DNA of 64,000 nt from assembly GCF_002355515.1 (NCBI RefSeq), contig NZ_AP014809.1, positions 4,426,501-4,490,500 of the forward strand. Reading direction: 5' to 3'. The notes below the pieces were generated by a model. The model searched no databases. It was not told the origin of the DNA and saw only the letters and a program-made list of their open reading frames with translations. Every line of letters begins with the position of its first letter. Within the stretch, counting starts at the first letter, position 1. Made by a program: the position numbers and the translations under genes. This DNA is from Methylorubrum populi. Its GTDB lineage: Bacteria > Pseudomonadota > Alphaproteobacteria > Rhizobiales > Beijerinckiaceae. Shown piece by piece: positions 17,412 through 25,510 of this stretch.

Positions 17412-18053
17412 TTATTTAATAACTGTAGGAAGAATCAGAGCCGCTTCCGTTCGATTTCTGACACCAAGCGCCCGGAACACGGCTGAAACATGGATTTTGA
17501 CGGTTGCCTCGGCGATCCGCAGCGCATCAGCAATTTCTCGATTGGACAAACCTTTGCCGATGAGCGCCAGGACTTCGAGTTGACGCACGGTCAAGCCGAA
17601 TGGGCGCTCTCCGAGCTCCGGCTGTTGCATCGGAGGAGCGGAGACGGACAGGTTCCCTGACAAGATGGCACTGGGCGCGTAGAGACGGCCGTCGAGTATC
17701 GTCCTGACCGCGACCAGCACCTCCTCTTGGCTCTGATGGCGCACAATCAAACCGTGAAAGCCCAAGCTCAACACATCCTGAAACAGGTCGGCTGAGGCTT
17801 GCGACACGACGAGCATAAGCCGCGCGGCACCGGCTGCTCGCTTCAGCGCGCCCAAATAGGTCGGGTCATCTGCCGGCAGGAGACGTGACCCGATAATCGC
17901 AAGATCTGTCTTAGGGGGAGACTGCAAGCTTTTAATGAGCTTGGAAGAATTTGAAATTCCAGTGACAGCACTTCCCTTGAGGCGTTCCTCTAGGTTGCGC
18001 CGCAGATGGGTGCGGAAAAATCTCTCGTCATCTGCGATGATGATCCGCGGCAT
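17412..18053 (-). CDS. NarL/LuxR-type regulator lacking the phospho-acceptor aspartate
   Basis: 213 residues. The receiver domain keeps the first acidic cluster (IIIADDE, residues 4-10), but the residue at the phosphorylation site is Gly55 (LAIIGSRLL) and the switch lysine is Arg105 (GLIVRHQ). It should not be phosphorylated in the normal way. The LuxR HTH is intact (about 151-208: LTVRQLEVLALIGKGLSNREIADAL, IAEATVKIHVSAVFRALGVRNRTEA). Base composition is lower in GC than in the exopolysaccharide genes. Together with its neighbour it forms a tandem regulator pair; targets are unknown. Confidence 0.82.
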   Translation of the reverse strand: MPRIIIADDERFFRTHLRRNLEERLKGSAVTGISNSSKLIKSLQSPPKTDLAIIGSRLLPADDPTYLGALKRAAGAARLMLVVSQASADLFQDVLSLGFHGLIVRHQSQEEVLVAVRTILDGRLYAPSAILSGNLSVSAPPMQQPELGERPFGLTVRQLEVLALIGKGLSNREIADALRIAEATVKIHVSAVFRALGVRNRTEAALILPTVIK

Positions 18054-18387
18054 AACTCGGCATCAGCTCCAGTGTTGCAGATCGGGCTTCCTACATGGCA
18101 CACCGCGTGATGATAAACAGATTATAAACCCAATGCTAGATTTACACAACCTCAGTACAGCAGGAACAGGACGAAGGTCTCAATTTTATATCTCCACTTT
18201 TTCTGCCAAAACCAGGCAACCCCACTCGATCAATGTTCAATTACCGTCACAACCAAGCGCGTGTCATGTGAAACTTTGGCCTTGGAGGCGGAACCATACG
18301 GCGCAGAGGGTCGCTCGGTCATTCACGGTTAGTCTCCAGAGTTTGCCTTCGGCCAGAACGTACAGTCCCGCGAGACAGTGGCCAGGA
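18054..18387. other. Intergenic region upstream of the second LuxR regulator
   Basis: 334 bp with no credible gene. It is AT-richer than average near 18110-18250 and must contain the promoter of the regulator at 17412-18053. No clear operator or terminator was seen. Confidence 0.4.
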
Positions 18388-19578
18388 TCACGACATCGTC
18401 CTCGCTTGAGGTGAAGGCGTGGACGAGGGTAGACCGCCGGTTAACAGTTGCATGGTGTCGATCTGCGCTGCATCCGGGCGGGGCTGGACGGCATCAGGAC
18501 GATGTGCCGCGAGGTGAATACGGCTGCCTCGTACGCGATCGCGGAGACTGCGGATCGGCCTCTCCACCGCAAGAGCTGCGAGGGTGGCGAACACGCATGC
18601 CAGTATGCCAGCGGCTATGACGGCCACGTAGGACCGCGGAAGCACGGCTGCCACAAAAACAAGGGCGGCATATTGTTGTAGATATAATGGAAAGGATAAT
18701 TCTCCAATCGCAGAGTCGATCTTTCTCCAGCGAAGACTGATCTTGCAATTGATCAGGAGCAAAAACGCGCCGTTCAAGAAGCAGTAAAGAACAATGCCAA
18801 GAGCGCCCTCCTGCGACGTCACGCGATACGTCGGAATGAAATCCGGCATGCTGTGGGTGATGCAGGTCCATAGACAGATCGCGAACACCGTCGGCAGCAG
18901 CCACGGCGCTCCGACGGCCCGCTTCGACACGGTGAGATAGGATAGGACACCCAGCAAAAAATACGGCGTGTACTGGAAGCTGTAAGGAGCCAGCTGGATG
19001 AGAGAAAGAGCAAAAATTGCTAGTGGCACCAACGTCAGTAGCGGTCCGTAGAGTTTCTTTTCATGAATTTTTACAATTAAACAGATGGAAAGAAGAAGAT
19101 AGAATAGCACTTCGACGCGCAACGCCCAAACATACGGGATTAGCGGGGGAGCATTTTTGCCAACACCTGGAAATATCATCAGGATATTTTGGACAATATT
19201 CAGTGGGCTGAGGAGGGCGCTGCACGTATATGGAATTAATTTGCTGGGCAGCGGGTCGTGCGCAGACAGGCATACAAAACTGATTATTGCAGATGACGCG
19301 ATAATGGCGGCCAGATATTGCGGCAGGATCCGGATCGCACGGTTCGCTAGGAACGCCCACGGTCGCCCGTGATAGAACCGATCGGCTGCTTCGGTGATAA
19401 CAAATCCTGACAGAGTAAAAAATACGAGGACGGCAATGGAGCCGGTTGCGTAGCTACCAAGCGTCATATCGGCGGGGCCAACATGTCCGATGTGCTGCAG
19501 GAGCACAAGAAACGCTAAAAACGTCCTGAAAATCCCGAACGGTCTGTAGGGCACATCCAATTCTCCGGAACGAAGCAT
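18388..19578 (-). CDS. Membrane acyltransferase, family 3 (OafA/ExoZ-like)
   Basis: 396 residues with about ten membrane segments. The acyltransferase_3 pattern starts at about residue 13: FGIFRTFLAFLVLLQHIGHVG with the conserved histidine, then GSIAVLVFFTLSGFVITEAADRF and NRAIRILPQY with the family arginines. VWALRVEVLFYLLL and LSFPLYLQQY lie further on. Members acetylate or otherwise acylate sugars of exopolysaccharide, O-antigen or Nod factors at the membrane, so it may decorate the polymer made by the cluster at 1-13 kb. The last 50 residues are a polar tail. Its base composition is noticeably lower in GC than the neighbours, suggesting transfer. Confidence 0.82.
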   Translation of the reverse strand: MLRSGELDVPYRPFGIFRTFLAFLVLLQHIGHVGPADMTLGSYATGSIAVLVFFTLSGFVITEAADRFYHGRPWAFLANRAIRILPQYLAAIIASSAIISFVCLSAHDPLPSKLIPYTCSALLSPLNIVQNILMIFPGVGKNAPPLIPYVWALRVEVLFYLLLSICLIVKIHEKKLYGPLLTLVPLAIFALSLIQLAPYSFQYTPYFLLGVLSYLTVSKRAVGAPWLLPTVFAICLWTCITHSMPDFIPTYRVTSQEGALGIVLYCFLNGAFLLLINCKISLRWRKIDSAIGELSFPLYLQQYAALVFVAAVLPRSYVAVIAAGILACVFATLAALAVERPIRSLRDRVRGSRIHLAAHRPDAVQPRPDAAQIDTMQLLTGGLPSSTPSPQARTMS

Positions 19579-20362
19579 GATCCTAGCCTGCGATCTCCGG
19601 TGACCCTGCCATTGAGCTCAAACAGGAAATTGAGAATTGTCAGAAAGGCCGTGATTGCAGTCAGGGTTCTCGCGTCTGCGTGGTTTTTCCAGGGGGCTCG
19701 ACGGTTGCACGGTGTGAGCGCGCTCGCCGTCGCTCGTCTCCCTGTCCCGGACCCAGGTCATGCCGATCCGGTGGCGAGGATAGGCGCTGAGTCTTGCCCG
19801 CAGCCGTAGGGCGAGCTGCGCCGGACCGCGTCCCGCCCTCGTCCCACGGGGCGATCGCCCTTGAATGACGGGTAATCTTCGTCCATCCGGTGATCAACGA
19901 CGACGGGCTATGCGATCTTCCATGCCCCCGGCCGTTCGGCTTGGCGCCACGTCCGGACCTTCGATGAGAGCCGCCGAAATGGCCGCTCTTCACCCACAAG
20001 CCCCCACGACACGGAATGGCCGAGTCGGGAGGCCCGATGACGGATTTCGATCCCGGCCCGACCCAGCCGACACCCTCCGCTTCGATCCCGCGGACACCAC
20101 AGCAGATCCGGCTCACACGGCAACAACCGGAGTGAAGCGGCGGCCGCCCTGGCCGCTCGCCCGCAGCAACGGAGCGAGCCGTCCTCCCGCGACGCAAGTC
20201 AAACCGAGTAAGCTGCACCGCGACCCGCTCTTTAAAGCCAAGCTTGTTCACATAAGTGATTTGATATTGGCTGGCAGAGAGTTTTCCCCTTCGTGCATTT
20301 TTCGCAGAACCCTTTCGACATTTGTGACGTTTTGAGGCGTCTCAGATTTCGGAGGTAACGCC
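19579..20362. other. Long intergenic region with no recognised gene
   Basis: 784 bp. Several short open frames exist on both strands but none shows a domain, signal peptide or ribosome-binding site worth calling. The final 130 bp are AT-richer and contain a possible stress promoter (20306-20331) for the following gene. Between about 19680 and 20220 I see nothing specific. Confidence 0.4.
20306..20331 (+). promoter_or_regulatory. Possible EcfG-type stress promoter
   Basis: AGAAC (20306-20310), 17 nt, CGTT (20328-20331) differs by one base from the GGAAC-N16/17-CGTT pattern of the alphaproteobacterial general stress sigma factor EcfG. It lies 31 nt before the start codon at 20363. It is a near-match only. 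Confidence 0.3.
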
Positions 20363-21499
20363 ATGAAGACGATTGCGATGGGTCTTGCCGCCCTGCTGAT
20401 GAGCACCTCGGTCTACGCTCAAAGTGCGGCAACCGGCGGGGCTGAGCGCGGCGGTATGCGGGGCGGCACCGAGCAGTCCGGCGGACAATCGGGGATGTCG
20501 GGCAGCGCGCGCGGCGGCATGGAGGCCCGGGGCGATACGGGCGCAAGGAGCGGCGAAGGCCGCGGTGCCGGCGGTGCCATGGGCGCCGAGCGCAGCGCCG
20601 CGCGCGGCGACCGGGGTGACGCGAATCGCGGTGACATGGCGCGCGGCGAGCGCGGTTCGGAGCGCGGCATGGAAGGCCGGGCCGGCCGCGACAGCGCCGA
20701 GCGCGGTGAGCGCGGCGACAGGGTCCGCAACAGCGCCCGCGCCGAGCGGACCGACCGGATCCATGACCGCAGCCATGACCACAGCCACGACCGCACGCAT
20801 GTCAGCAGCCGCACCGATGTGCGCTCCACCACGGTGGATGGCGGCTATCGTCGCGAGGGACGCTACGTCTTCATCGGCGGCCGGCGCGTCGTCTACGGCT
20901 CGCCCGAATACCGCCGCCTGATCGTCACCGAGCGCCGCAGCACCGGCCCGCGCCGCTACGTCACCATCCGCGGCCAGCGGGTGATCTACGGTTCGCCGGA
21001 ATATCGCCGCCTCGTCAGCGTCGGTGAGACCCGCCGCTACGTGACGATCCGCGGCCAGCGCGTCGTCTACGGCTCGCCCGAGTACCGCCGCCTCTCCACC
21101 ACCGTCTCGACCACCGAGCGGCGCGGCGGCACGGTCAATGCGGGCTTCCGCGAGCGCAACGAGGTTCGTGGATCGGAGACCCGCACCGACCTGCGCAGCC
21201 GCACCAGCGAGACGCGCGGCGGCGAGCGCAACGAGATGCGCAACAACATGCGCGCCTCCGACCAGACCCGCGGAGCCGAGCGCGGCAGCCGCTCGATGGA
21301 CCAGGGCCGCGGCGGCGAGGGCATGCGCAATGCCGGCATGCGCGGCGAGGGCAACGAGCGCGGGGGCGTGCGCAACGCCTCCGAGCAGGGCGGCGGCATG
21401 GGCAACACCGGCGGCAACCGCGGCGGCGCGCAGCGCGGCGGGATGGAGTCCGGTTCGCGCGGCGGCGCCGAGGGCGGCGCCGGCATGAGCGGCCGCTGA
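20363..21499 (+). CDS. Secreted Arg/Gly-rich protein with three 21-residue repeats
   Basis: 378 residues. ATG at 20363 follows TCGGAGGTAACGCC. Residues 1-20 are a Sec signal peptide (cleavage near VYA-QS). Residues 21-130 and 245-378 are low-complexity Gly/Arg/Glu/Ala sequence. A short histidine-rich segment lies at about 134-146 (HDRSHDHSHDRTH). In the middle are three near-identical units ending VVYGSPEYRRL or VIYGSPEYRRL (about 166-186, 197-217, 224-244). No named domain is recognised. It is probably periplasmic, cell-surface or extracellular; the His-rich part could bind metal. It stands alone and is followed by a palindromic repeat that can act as terminator. Confidence 0.75.
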   Translation: MKTIAMGLAALLMSTSVYAQSAATGGAERGGMRGGTEQSGGQSGMSGSARGGMEARGDTGARSGEGRGAGGAMGAERSAARGDRGDANRGDMARGERGSERGMEGRAGRDSAERGERGDRVRNSARAERTDRIHDRSHDHSHDRTHVSSRTDVRSTTVDGGYRREGRYVFIGGRRVVYGSPEYRRLIVTERRSTGPRRYVTIRGQRVIYGSPEYRRLVSVGETRRYVTIRGQRVVYGSPEYRRLSTTVSTTERRGGTVNAGFRERNEVRGSETRTDLRSRTSETRGGERNEMRNNMRASDQTRGAERGSRSMDQGRGGEGMRNAGMRGEGNERGGVRNASEQGGGMGNTGGNRGGAQRGGMESGSRGGAEGGAGMSGR

Positions 21500-21522
21500 C
21501 GGCCTCTCCCATCGCGGGAAGC

Positions 21523-21570
21523 CGGAGGGATCATCCCTTTGACGGGGTGCCGGGGCAGAGCCCCGGCACC
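21523..21570. repeat. Palindromic intergenic repeat, copy 1
   Basis: A small hairpin AGGGA-TCA-TCCCT (21526-21538) is followed by an 11-bp stem GGTGCCGGGGC/GCCCCGGCACC (21546-21570) with loop AGA. The same two-part structure recurs at 53897-53990 and 63612-63660. Here it lies between convergent genes and may terminate transcription. Confidence 0.7.
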
Positions 21571-21587
21571 CTTTCCGTTCGAGCCGT

Positions 21588-22556
21588 TCAAGACGGCCGC
21601 AGGAACTCGATCAGCGCCGCGTTGACGGCTTCCGGCACGTCGTGCTGCACCCAGTGGGTCGCCTGCGGAAAACGCTGCAGGCGGCCCCGCTCGCACCAGC
21701 CCAGGCTCGCCTCGGCAAGGCCCGTCTGGAGCGCCCGATCGCGCTCGCCCCACAGGATCAGCGTCGGCGCCGCGACCTTCGGCGGGTGCCGCTCGCGGGG
21801 CAGCCGGGCGAGCGCCCGGTACCAGTTCAGCATCGCGGTGACCGCGCCGGGGCGCTGCCATTCCCGCGCGTAGGTGTCGAGGTCGGCCTCGGTGAAGGTC
21901 CCGGACCGGCTCGAGCCGCGCATCAGCGCCCGCAGGAGGTGGCCCCGGCGCGCCGTCAGCAGCCGTTCGGGCACCAGAGGGAGCTGGAAGAAGCCGGCAT
22001 AGGCGCTGCGCAGCGCCTGCCCCGGATGGCGCCGGAGATAGGGGCCGAACACGCCCGGATGGCAGGCGTTCAGCACGGCGAGCCGCTCGACCCGCTCGGG
22101 GTGGAAGCTCGCCGCCCAGAACGCGACGAGCCCGCCCCAATCGTGCCCGACGAGGTTGACGCGCGCCAGCCCGCAGGCATCGGCCAAGGCGATTACGTCG
22201 CTGGCGAGTCGGTCGAGATGGTAGGCGGCGATGCCCTTGGGCCGGTCGCTCAGGCCGTAGCCGCGCTGGTCGGGGATGAGGAGGCGCAGGCCGCTGCCCG
22301 CGAGCGGCTCGATCTGGTGCCGCCACCCGAACCAGAATTCGGGAAACCCGTGCAGCAGGATCGTCGGCGCCCCGTCGGCCGGCCCCGCCTCGGCGACGTG
22401 CAGGCGCAGGCCCCGGAGGTCGATGTGGCGGTGGCTGACGGCCGGTTCGGGCATCGTTCGGGGCAGACTCTTCGGATGATCGTTCGGGATGTGGGTGCTT
22501 GGCCAACCCGAGACGACCGGCGCGGTTCGGTTGCGGACGCGGCTTCCTGTATGCAT
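21588..22556 (-). CDS. Alpha/beta hydrolase, epoxide-hydrolase-like
   Basis: 322 residues from the ATG at 22556, which has a good Shine-Dalgarno (GGAGAAAGACG). A later ATG at 22454 (MPEPAVSHRHIDL) would remove 34 residues of weak similarity and is the alternative start. Motifs are the oxyanion loop HGFPEFWFGWR, the nucleophile elbow GHDWGG (Asp nucleophile), WGERDRAL with the acid, and THWVQHD with the catalytic histidine. The GHDWGG Asp and HGFPE loop point to epoxide hydrolases or related soluble C-X hydrolases. Substrate unknown. It is divergent from the ABC importer genes with an 82-bp spacer. Confidence 0.8.
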   Translation of the reverse strand: MHTGSRVRNRTAPVVSGWPSTHIPNDHPKSLPRTMPEPAVSHRHIDLRGLRLHVAEAGPADGAPTILLHGFPEFWFGWRHQIEPLAGSGLRLLIPDQRGYGLSDRPKGIAAYHLDRLASDVIALADACGLARVNLVGHDWGGLVAFWAASFHPERVERLAVLNACHPGVFGPYLRRHPGQALRSAYAGFFQLPLVPERLLTARRGHLLRALMRGSSRSGTFTEADLDTYAREWQRPGAVTAMLNWYRALARLPRERHPPKVAAPTLILWGERDRALQTGLAEASLGWCERGRLQRFPQATHWVQHDVPEAVNAALIEFLRPS

Positions 22557-22638
22557 CGTCTTTCTCCGAAAGCCGGCGGCCACCTTTCGGGACGATGCTC
22601 TATAGGTAACGTCCGATCACGGGAGACGCCCTTCCCCG

Positions 22639-23688
22639 ATGCCGCTGCTCCGCTGCCTTCTCGCGCTCGCCTGCCTGTGGCCCGCCCTGCTGTGGTCCTG
22701 CCTCGCGGCGGCCCGGCCCTTCACCGATGCCGCCGGGCGCCGGGTCGAGGTGCCGGAGCGGGTGCTCCGGGTGCTCGCCGCCGGGCCGCCCGCGGCGGTC
22801 CTGCTCTCCACCCTGGCGCCCGACAAGATGATCGGCTGGCCGCGCGTGCCGAGCCCGGAGGAGCGGGACTTCCTCGCCCCCGCGCTCCGCGACCTGCCCG
22901 CCACCGGGCGGCTGACGGGGCGGGGCGGCAGCGCCAATGTCGAGACGGTGCTGGCGCTCAAGCCCGACCTCATCGTCGATGTCGGCAGCACGGCGGCGAC
23001 CTACGCCTCCCTCGCCGACCGGGTTCAGGCGCAGACCGGGATTCCCTACCTGCTGCTCGACGGAAGCTTCAAGGCGACGCCCGAGACCTACCGGACGCTG
23101 GGCCGGCTCATCGGCACGCCGGAGGAGGGCGAGGCCCTCGCCGCGGAGGCGGAAAAGATTCTGAAATCGGTGGCCGAGGCGGTGGCCGCGGTGCCGGAGG
23201 AGAAGCGCCCGCGCGTCTATTACGGCCGTGGGCCCCGCGGGCTGGAGACCGGTCTGTCCGGTTCGATCAACACCGAGATCATCGAGGCGGCGGGCGGGCG
23301 CAACGTGGCGGGCGCCGGCGCGGGCGGTCTCGCGGCGGTCTCGCCCGAGCAGGTGCTGGTCTGGAACCCGGACGTGATCATCGCCCTCGATCCCGACTTT
23401 CCGAAGCTTGCCGCCACCGATCCGCTCTGGAATGGGCTGAAGGCGGTGCGCGAGGGGCGCATCCACGCCATCCCGACGCTGCCCTTCGGCTGGGTCGACG
23501 CCCCGCCGGGGGTCAACCGCCTGATCGGCCTGCGCTGGCTCGCCGGCCTGTTCTTCCCCGAGCAGTTCCCGCAGACGCTCGGCGACGCCGTGCGCGACTT
23601 CTACCGGCGCTTCTACCGGGTCGACCTCACGCCCGCGCAGCTCGACCGCCTCCTGCGCGACGCCGCCGGACCGGGGCCGACCCGGTGA
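22639..23688 (+). CDS. Periplasmic binding protein of an FeIII/cobalamin-type ABC importer
   Basis: 349 residues. An N-terminal signal peptide (about 1-25, ending AAA-RP) is followed by the PeriplaBP_2 fold: FTDAAGRRVEVP, VLALKPDLIVDVG, IPYLLLDGSF, VLVWNPDVIIA and VREGRIHAIPTLPFGW. These are class III binding proteins (FecB/BtuF/FhuD) for ferric chelates, haem or vitamin B12. It begins a three-gene unit with a permease and an ATPase, joined by GTGA overlaps. No cobalamin riboswitch fits in the 82-bp upstream gap, and no TonB receptor is adjacent, so the ligand stays open. Confidence 0.85.
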   Translation: MPLLRCLLALACLWPALLWSCLAAARPFTDAAGRRVEVPERVLRVLAAGPPAAVLLSTLAPDKMIGWPRVPSPEERDFLAPALRDLPATGRLTGRGGSANVETVLALKPDLIVDVGSTAATYASLADRVQAQTGIPYLLLDGSFKATPETYRTLGRLIGTPEEGEALAAEAEKILKSVAEAVAAVPEEKRPRVYYGRGPRGLETGLSGSINTEIIEAAGGRNVAGAGAGGLAAVSPEQVLVWNPDVIIALDPDFPKLAATDPLWNGLKAVREGRIHAIPTLPFGWVDAPPGVNRLIGLRWLAGLFFPEQFPQTLGDAVRDFYRRFYRVDLTPAQLDRLLRDAAGPGPTR

Positions 23689-24734
23689 GCGAGGCCGCGA
23701 GCGCCGCGCAAGCCCGACCCGCGCGGGGGCGCAGCCTCTCCCTGGCGGTCCTGGCGCCGGCGGCGCTGCTCCTCCTCGTCCTGGTCTCGCTCGGCATCGG
23801 CCGCTACCCCGTGCCGGCGGCCGACGTCGTCGCCGTCCTCGTCGCCAAGCTTTTCGGCCAAGCCTCGTCCCTCGACCCCGCGGTGCAGACCGTGGTGCTG
23901 CAGGTGCGCCTGCCGCGGGTGTTCGGCGCGCTCGTGGTCGGGGCGGGGCTCGCGGCGGCGGGGGCGACCTATCAGGGGCTGTTCCGCAATCCCCTCGTCT
24001 CGCCGGACATTCTGGGGGTTTCGGCGGGGGCGAGCCTCGGCGCGGTGCTCGGCATCGTGCTCGCCCTGCCGGTGGCGGCGATCCAGGGCCTCGCCTTCGC
24101 CGGGGGGCTCGCCGCGGTCGGCGCCGTCTACGCCGTCGGCCTCGCCGTGCGGCGGCACGATCCGGTTCTGACCCTGGTGCTCGCGGGCGTCGCCGTCGGC
24201 GCGCTGTTGGGGGCCGGCATCTCGCTGCTCAAGGTGCTCGCCGATCCCTACAACCAGCTTCCCGCCATCACCTTCTGGCTGCTCGGCAGCCTCGCCTCCG
24301 TCAGCGCCGGCGACATCGCCGCGATCCTGCCGGCGATGGGGCTCGGGCTCATGCCTCTGGTGCTGCTGCGCTGGCGCGTGAACCTGATGAGCCTCGGCGA
24401 CGAGGAGGCGCGGGCGCTCGGGGTGGAGACGCGCCGGCTCCGCCCGGTCTTGGTGGCGGGCGCAACCCTGGTGACCGCCGCCGCGGTCTCGGTGACGGGG
24501 GTGATCGGGTGGATCGGGCTGATCGTGCCGCACGTCGCCCGCCTGCTGGTCGGGCCGGATTTCCGGCGCCTGCTGCCGGCCTCGATGCTGCTCGGGGCGG
24601 GCTATCTCACCGCCGTCGATCTCCTGGCCCGCACGGTCGCGGCGATCGAGGTGCCGCTCGGCATCCTCACCGCGCTTGTCGGGGCGCCGTTCTTCCTCTG
24701 GCTGCTGGCCGCGGGCAAAAGGGGCTGGGCGTGA
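23685..24734 (+). CDS. FecCD/BtuC-family ABC permease
   Basis: 349 residues starting at GTG 23685, which overlaps the previous stop (GTGA). Nine to ten membrane segments are visible. Family motifs include LRLPRVFGALVVGAGLAAAGATYQGLFRNPLVSPDILGVSAGA in the N-terminal half, and the coupling-helix region GDEEARALGVETRRLR followed by VTGVIGWIGLIVPHVARLLVG. It forms the inner-membrane channel with the binding protein before it and the ATPase after it. A longer open frame reaching far upstream is only an artefact of high GC. Confidence 0.9.
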   Translation: MSEAASAAQARPARGRSLSLAVLAPAALLLLVLVSLGIGRYPVPAADVVAVLVAKLFGQASSLDPAVQTVVLQVRLPRVFGALVVGAGLAAAGATYQGLFRNPLVSPDILGVSAGASLGAVLGIVLALPVAAIQGLAFAGGLAAVGAVYAVGLAVRRHDPVLTLVLAGVAVGALLGAGISLLKVLADPYNQLPAITFWLLGSLASVSAGDIAAILPAMGLGLMPLVLLRWRVNLMSLGDEEARALGVETRRLRPVLVAGATLVTAAAVSVTGVIGWIGLIVPHVARLLVGPDFRRLLPASMLLGAGYLTAVDLLARTVAAIEVPLGILTALVGAPFFLWLLAAGKRGWA

Positions 24735-25504
24735 TCCTGGAGGCCCGCGACCTCGCCTTCGGCTACGGCGCCCGCGCGGTGGGCTCCGGGGTCAGTCTCA
24801 CCGTGGGGGAGGGCGAGGCGCTGTGCCTGCTCGGGCCGAACGGCGGCGGCAAGACCACGCTGTTCAAGACCCTGCTCGGGCTGCTGCGCCCGCTGGCCGG
24901 CCGAGTGCTCCTGGACGGCACCGACCTCTCGGAGCTGCCGCGCCGAGACATCGCAAAAAAAATCGCCTACGTGCCGCAGGCGCACGCCGCCTTCTTTCCC
25001 TTCAGCGTGCGCGACGTCGTCTTGATGGGCCGCGCCAGCCGGCTGTCCGCCTTCGCCAGCCCCGGCCCGGCCGACCGGGCGGCGGCCGAGCGGGCGCTGG
25101 CGACGCTGGGCATCGGCCATCTGGCGGAGCGGATCTACACCGAGATCAGCGGCGGCGAGCGCCAGCTCGCGCTGATCGCCCGGGCGCTCGCGGGCGAGCC
25201 GCACCTCCTCGTGATGGACGAGCCGACCGCGAGCCTCGATTTCGGCAACCAGGCCCGGGTGCTGAGCCAGGTGCGGCGCCTCTCGGAAACCGGGATCGCC
25301 GTGGTTCTCTCGACCCACGATCCCGGCCACGCCTTCCTCTGCGCCGACCGGGTCGCGCTGCTGCATGGCGGGCGCCTCGTCGGGCTGGGCCCGCCGGCTG
25401 AAACGGTGACGCCGGAGACCCTGCGGCTCCTCTACGGGGTCGAGGTCGCGGTGGTGCCGCTGCCGGGGCAGGGCCGGGCGGTCTGCACGCCGCTGATCGG
25501 GTGA
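24731..25504 (+). CDS. ABC transporter ATPase (FecE/BtuD-like)
   Basis: 257 residues from GTG 24731, overlapping the permease stop (GTGA). Walker A is GPNGGGKTT (about residue 35), the Q-loop is YVPQAH, the signature is ISGGERQ, Walker B is LLVMDEPTASLD and the switch histidine is in STHDPGHA. All catalytic motifs are intact. It is the cytoplasmic motor of the importer encoded at 22639-24734. It converges with the molybdopterin oxidoreductase gene with only a 6-bp gap. Confidence 0.92.
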   Translation: MILEARDLAFGYGARAVGSGVSLTVGEGEALCLLGPNGGGKTTLFKTLLGLLRPLAGRVLLDGTDLSELPRRDIAKKIAYVPQAHAAFFPFSVRDVVLMGRASRLSAFASPGPADRAAAERALATLGIGHLAERIYTEISGGERQLALIARALAGEPHLLVMDEPTASLDFGNQARVLSQVRRLSETGIAVVLSTHDPGHAFLCADRVALLHGGRLVGLGPPAETVTPETLRLLYGVEVAVVPLPGQGRAVCTPLIG

Positions 25505-25510
25505 AGCCTC

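Noticed and set aside
19661..20251. Open frames in the gap before the repetitive secreted protein
   Set aside because: Both strands are open by GC bias, with no domain, signal or initiation site to support a gene.
22557..22638. Cobalamin riboswitch before the importer
   Set aside because: The gap is only 82 bp and shows no B12-box-like sequence.
21642..24734. Open frame of over 1000 codons running into the ABC permease
   Set aside because: Only the last 349 codons match the permease family; the rest is antisense to the hydrolase or out of frame with the binding protein and is a product of high GC.
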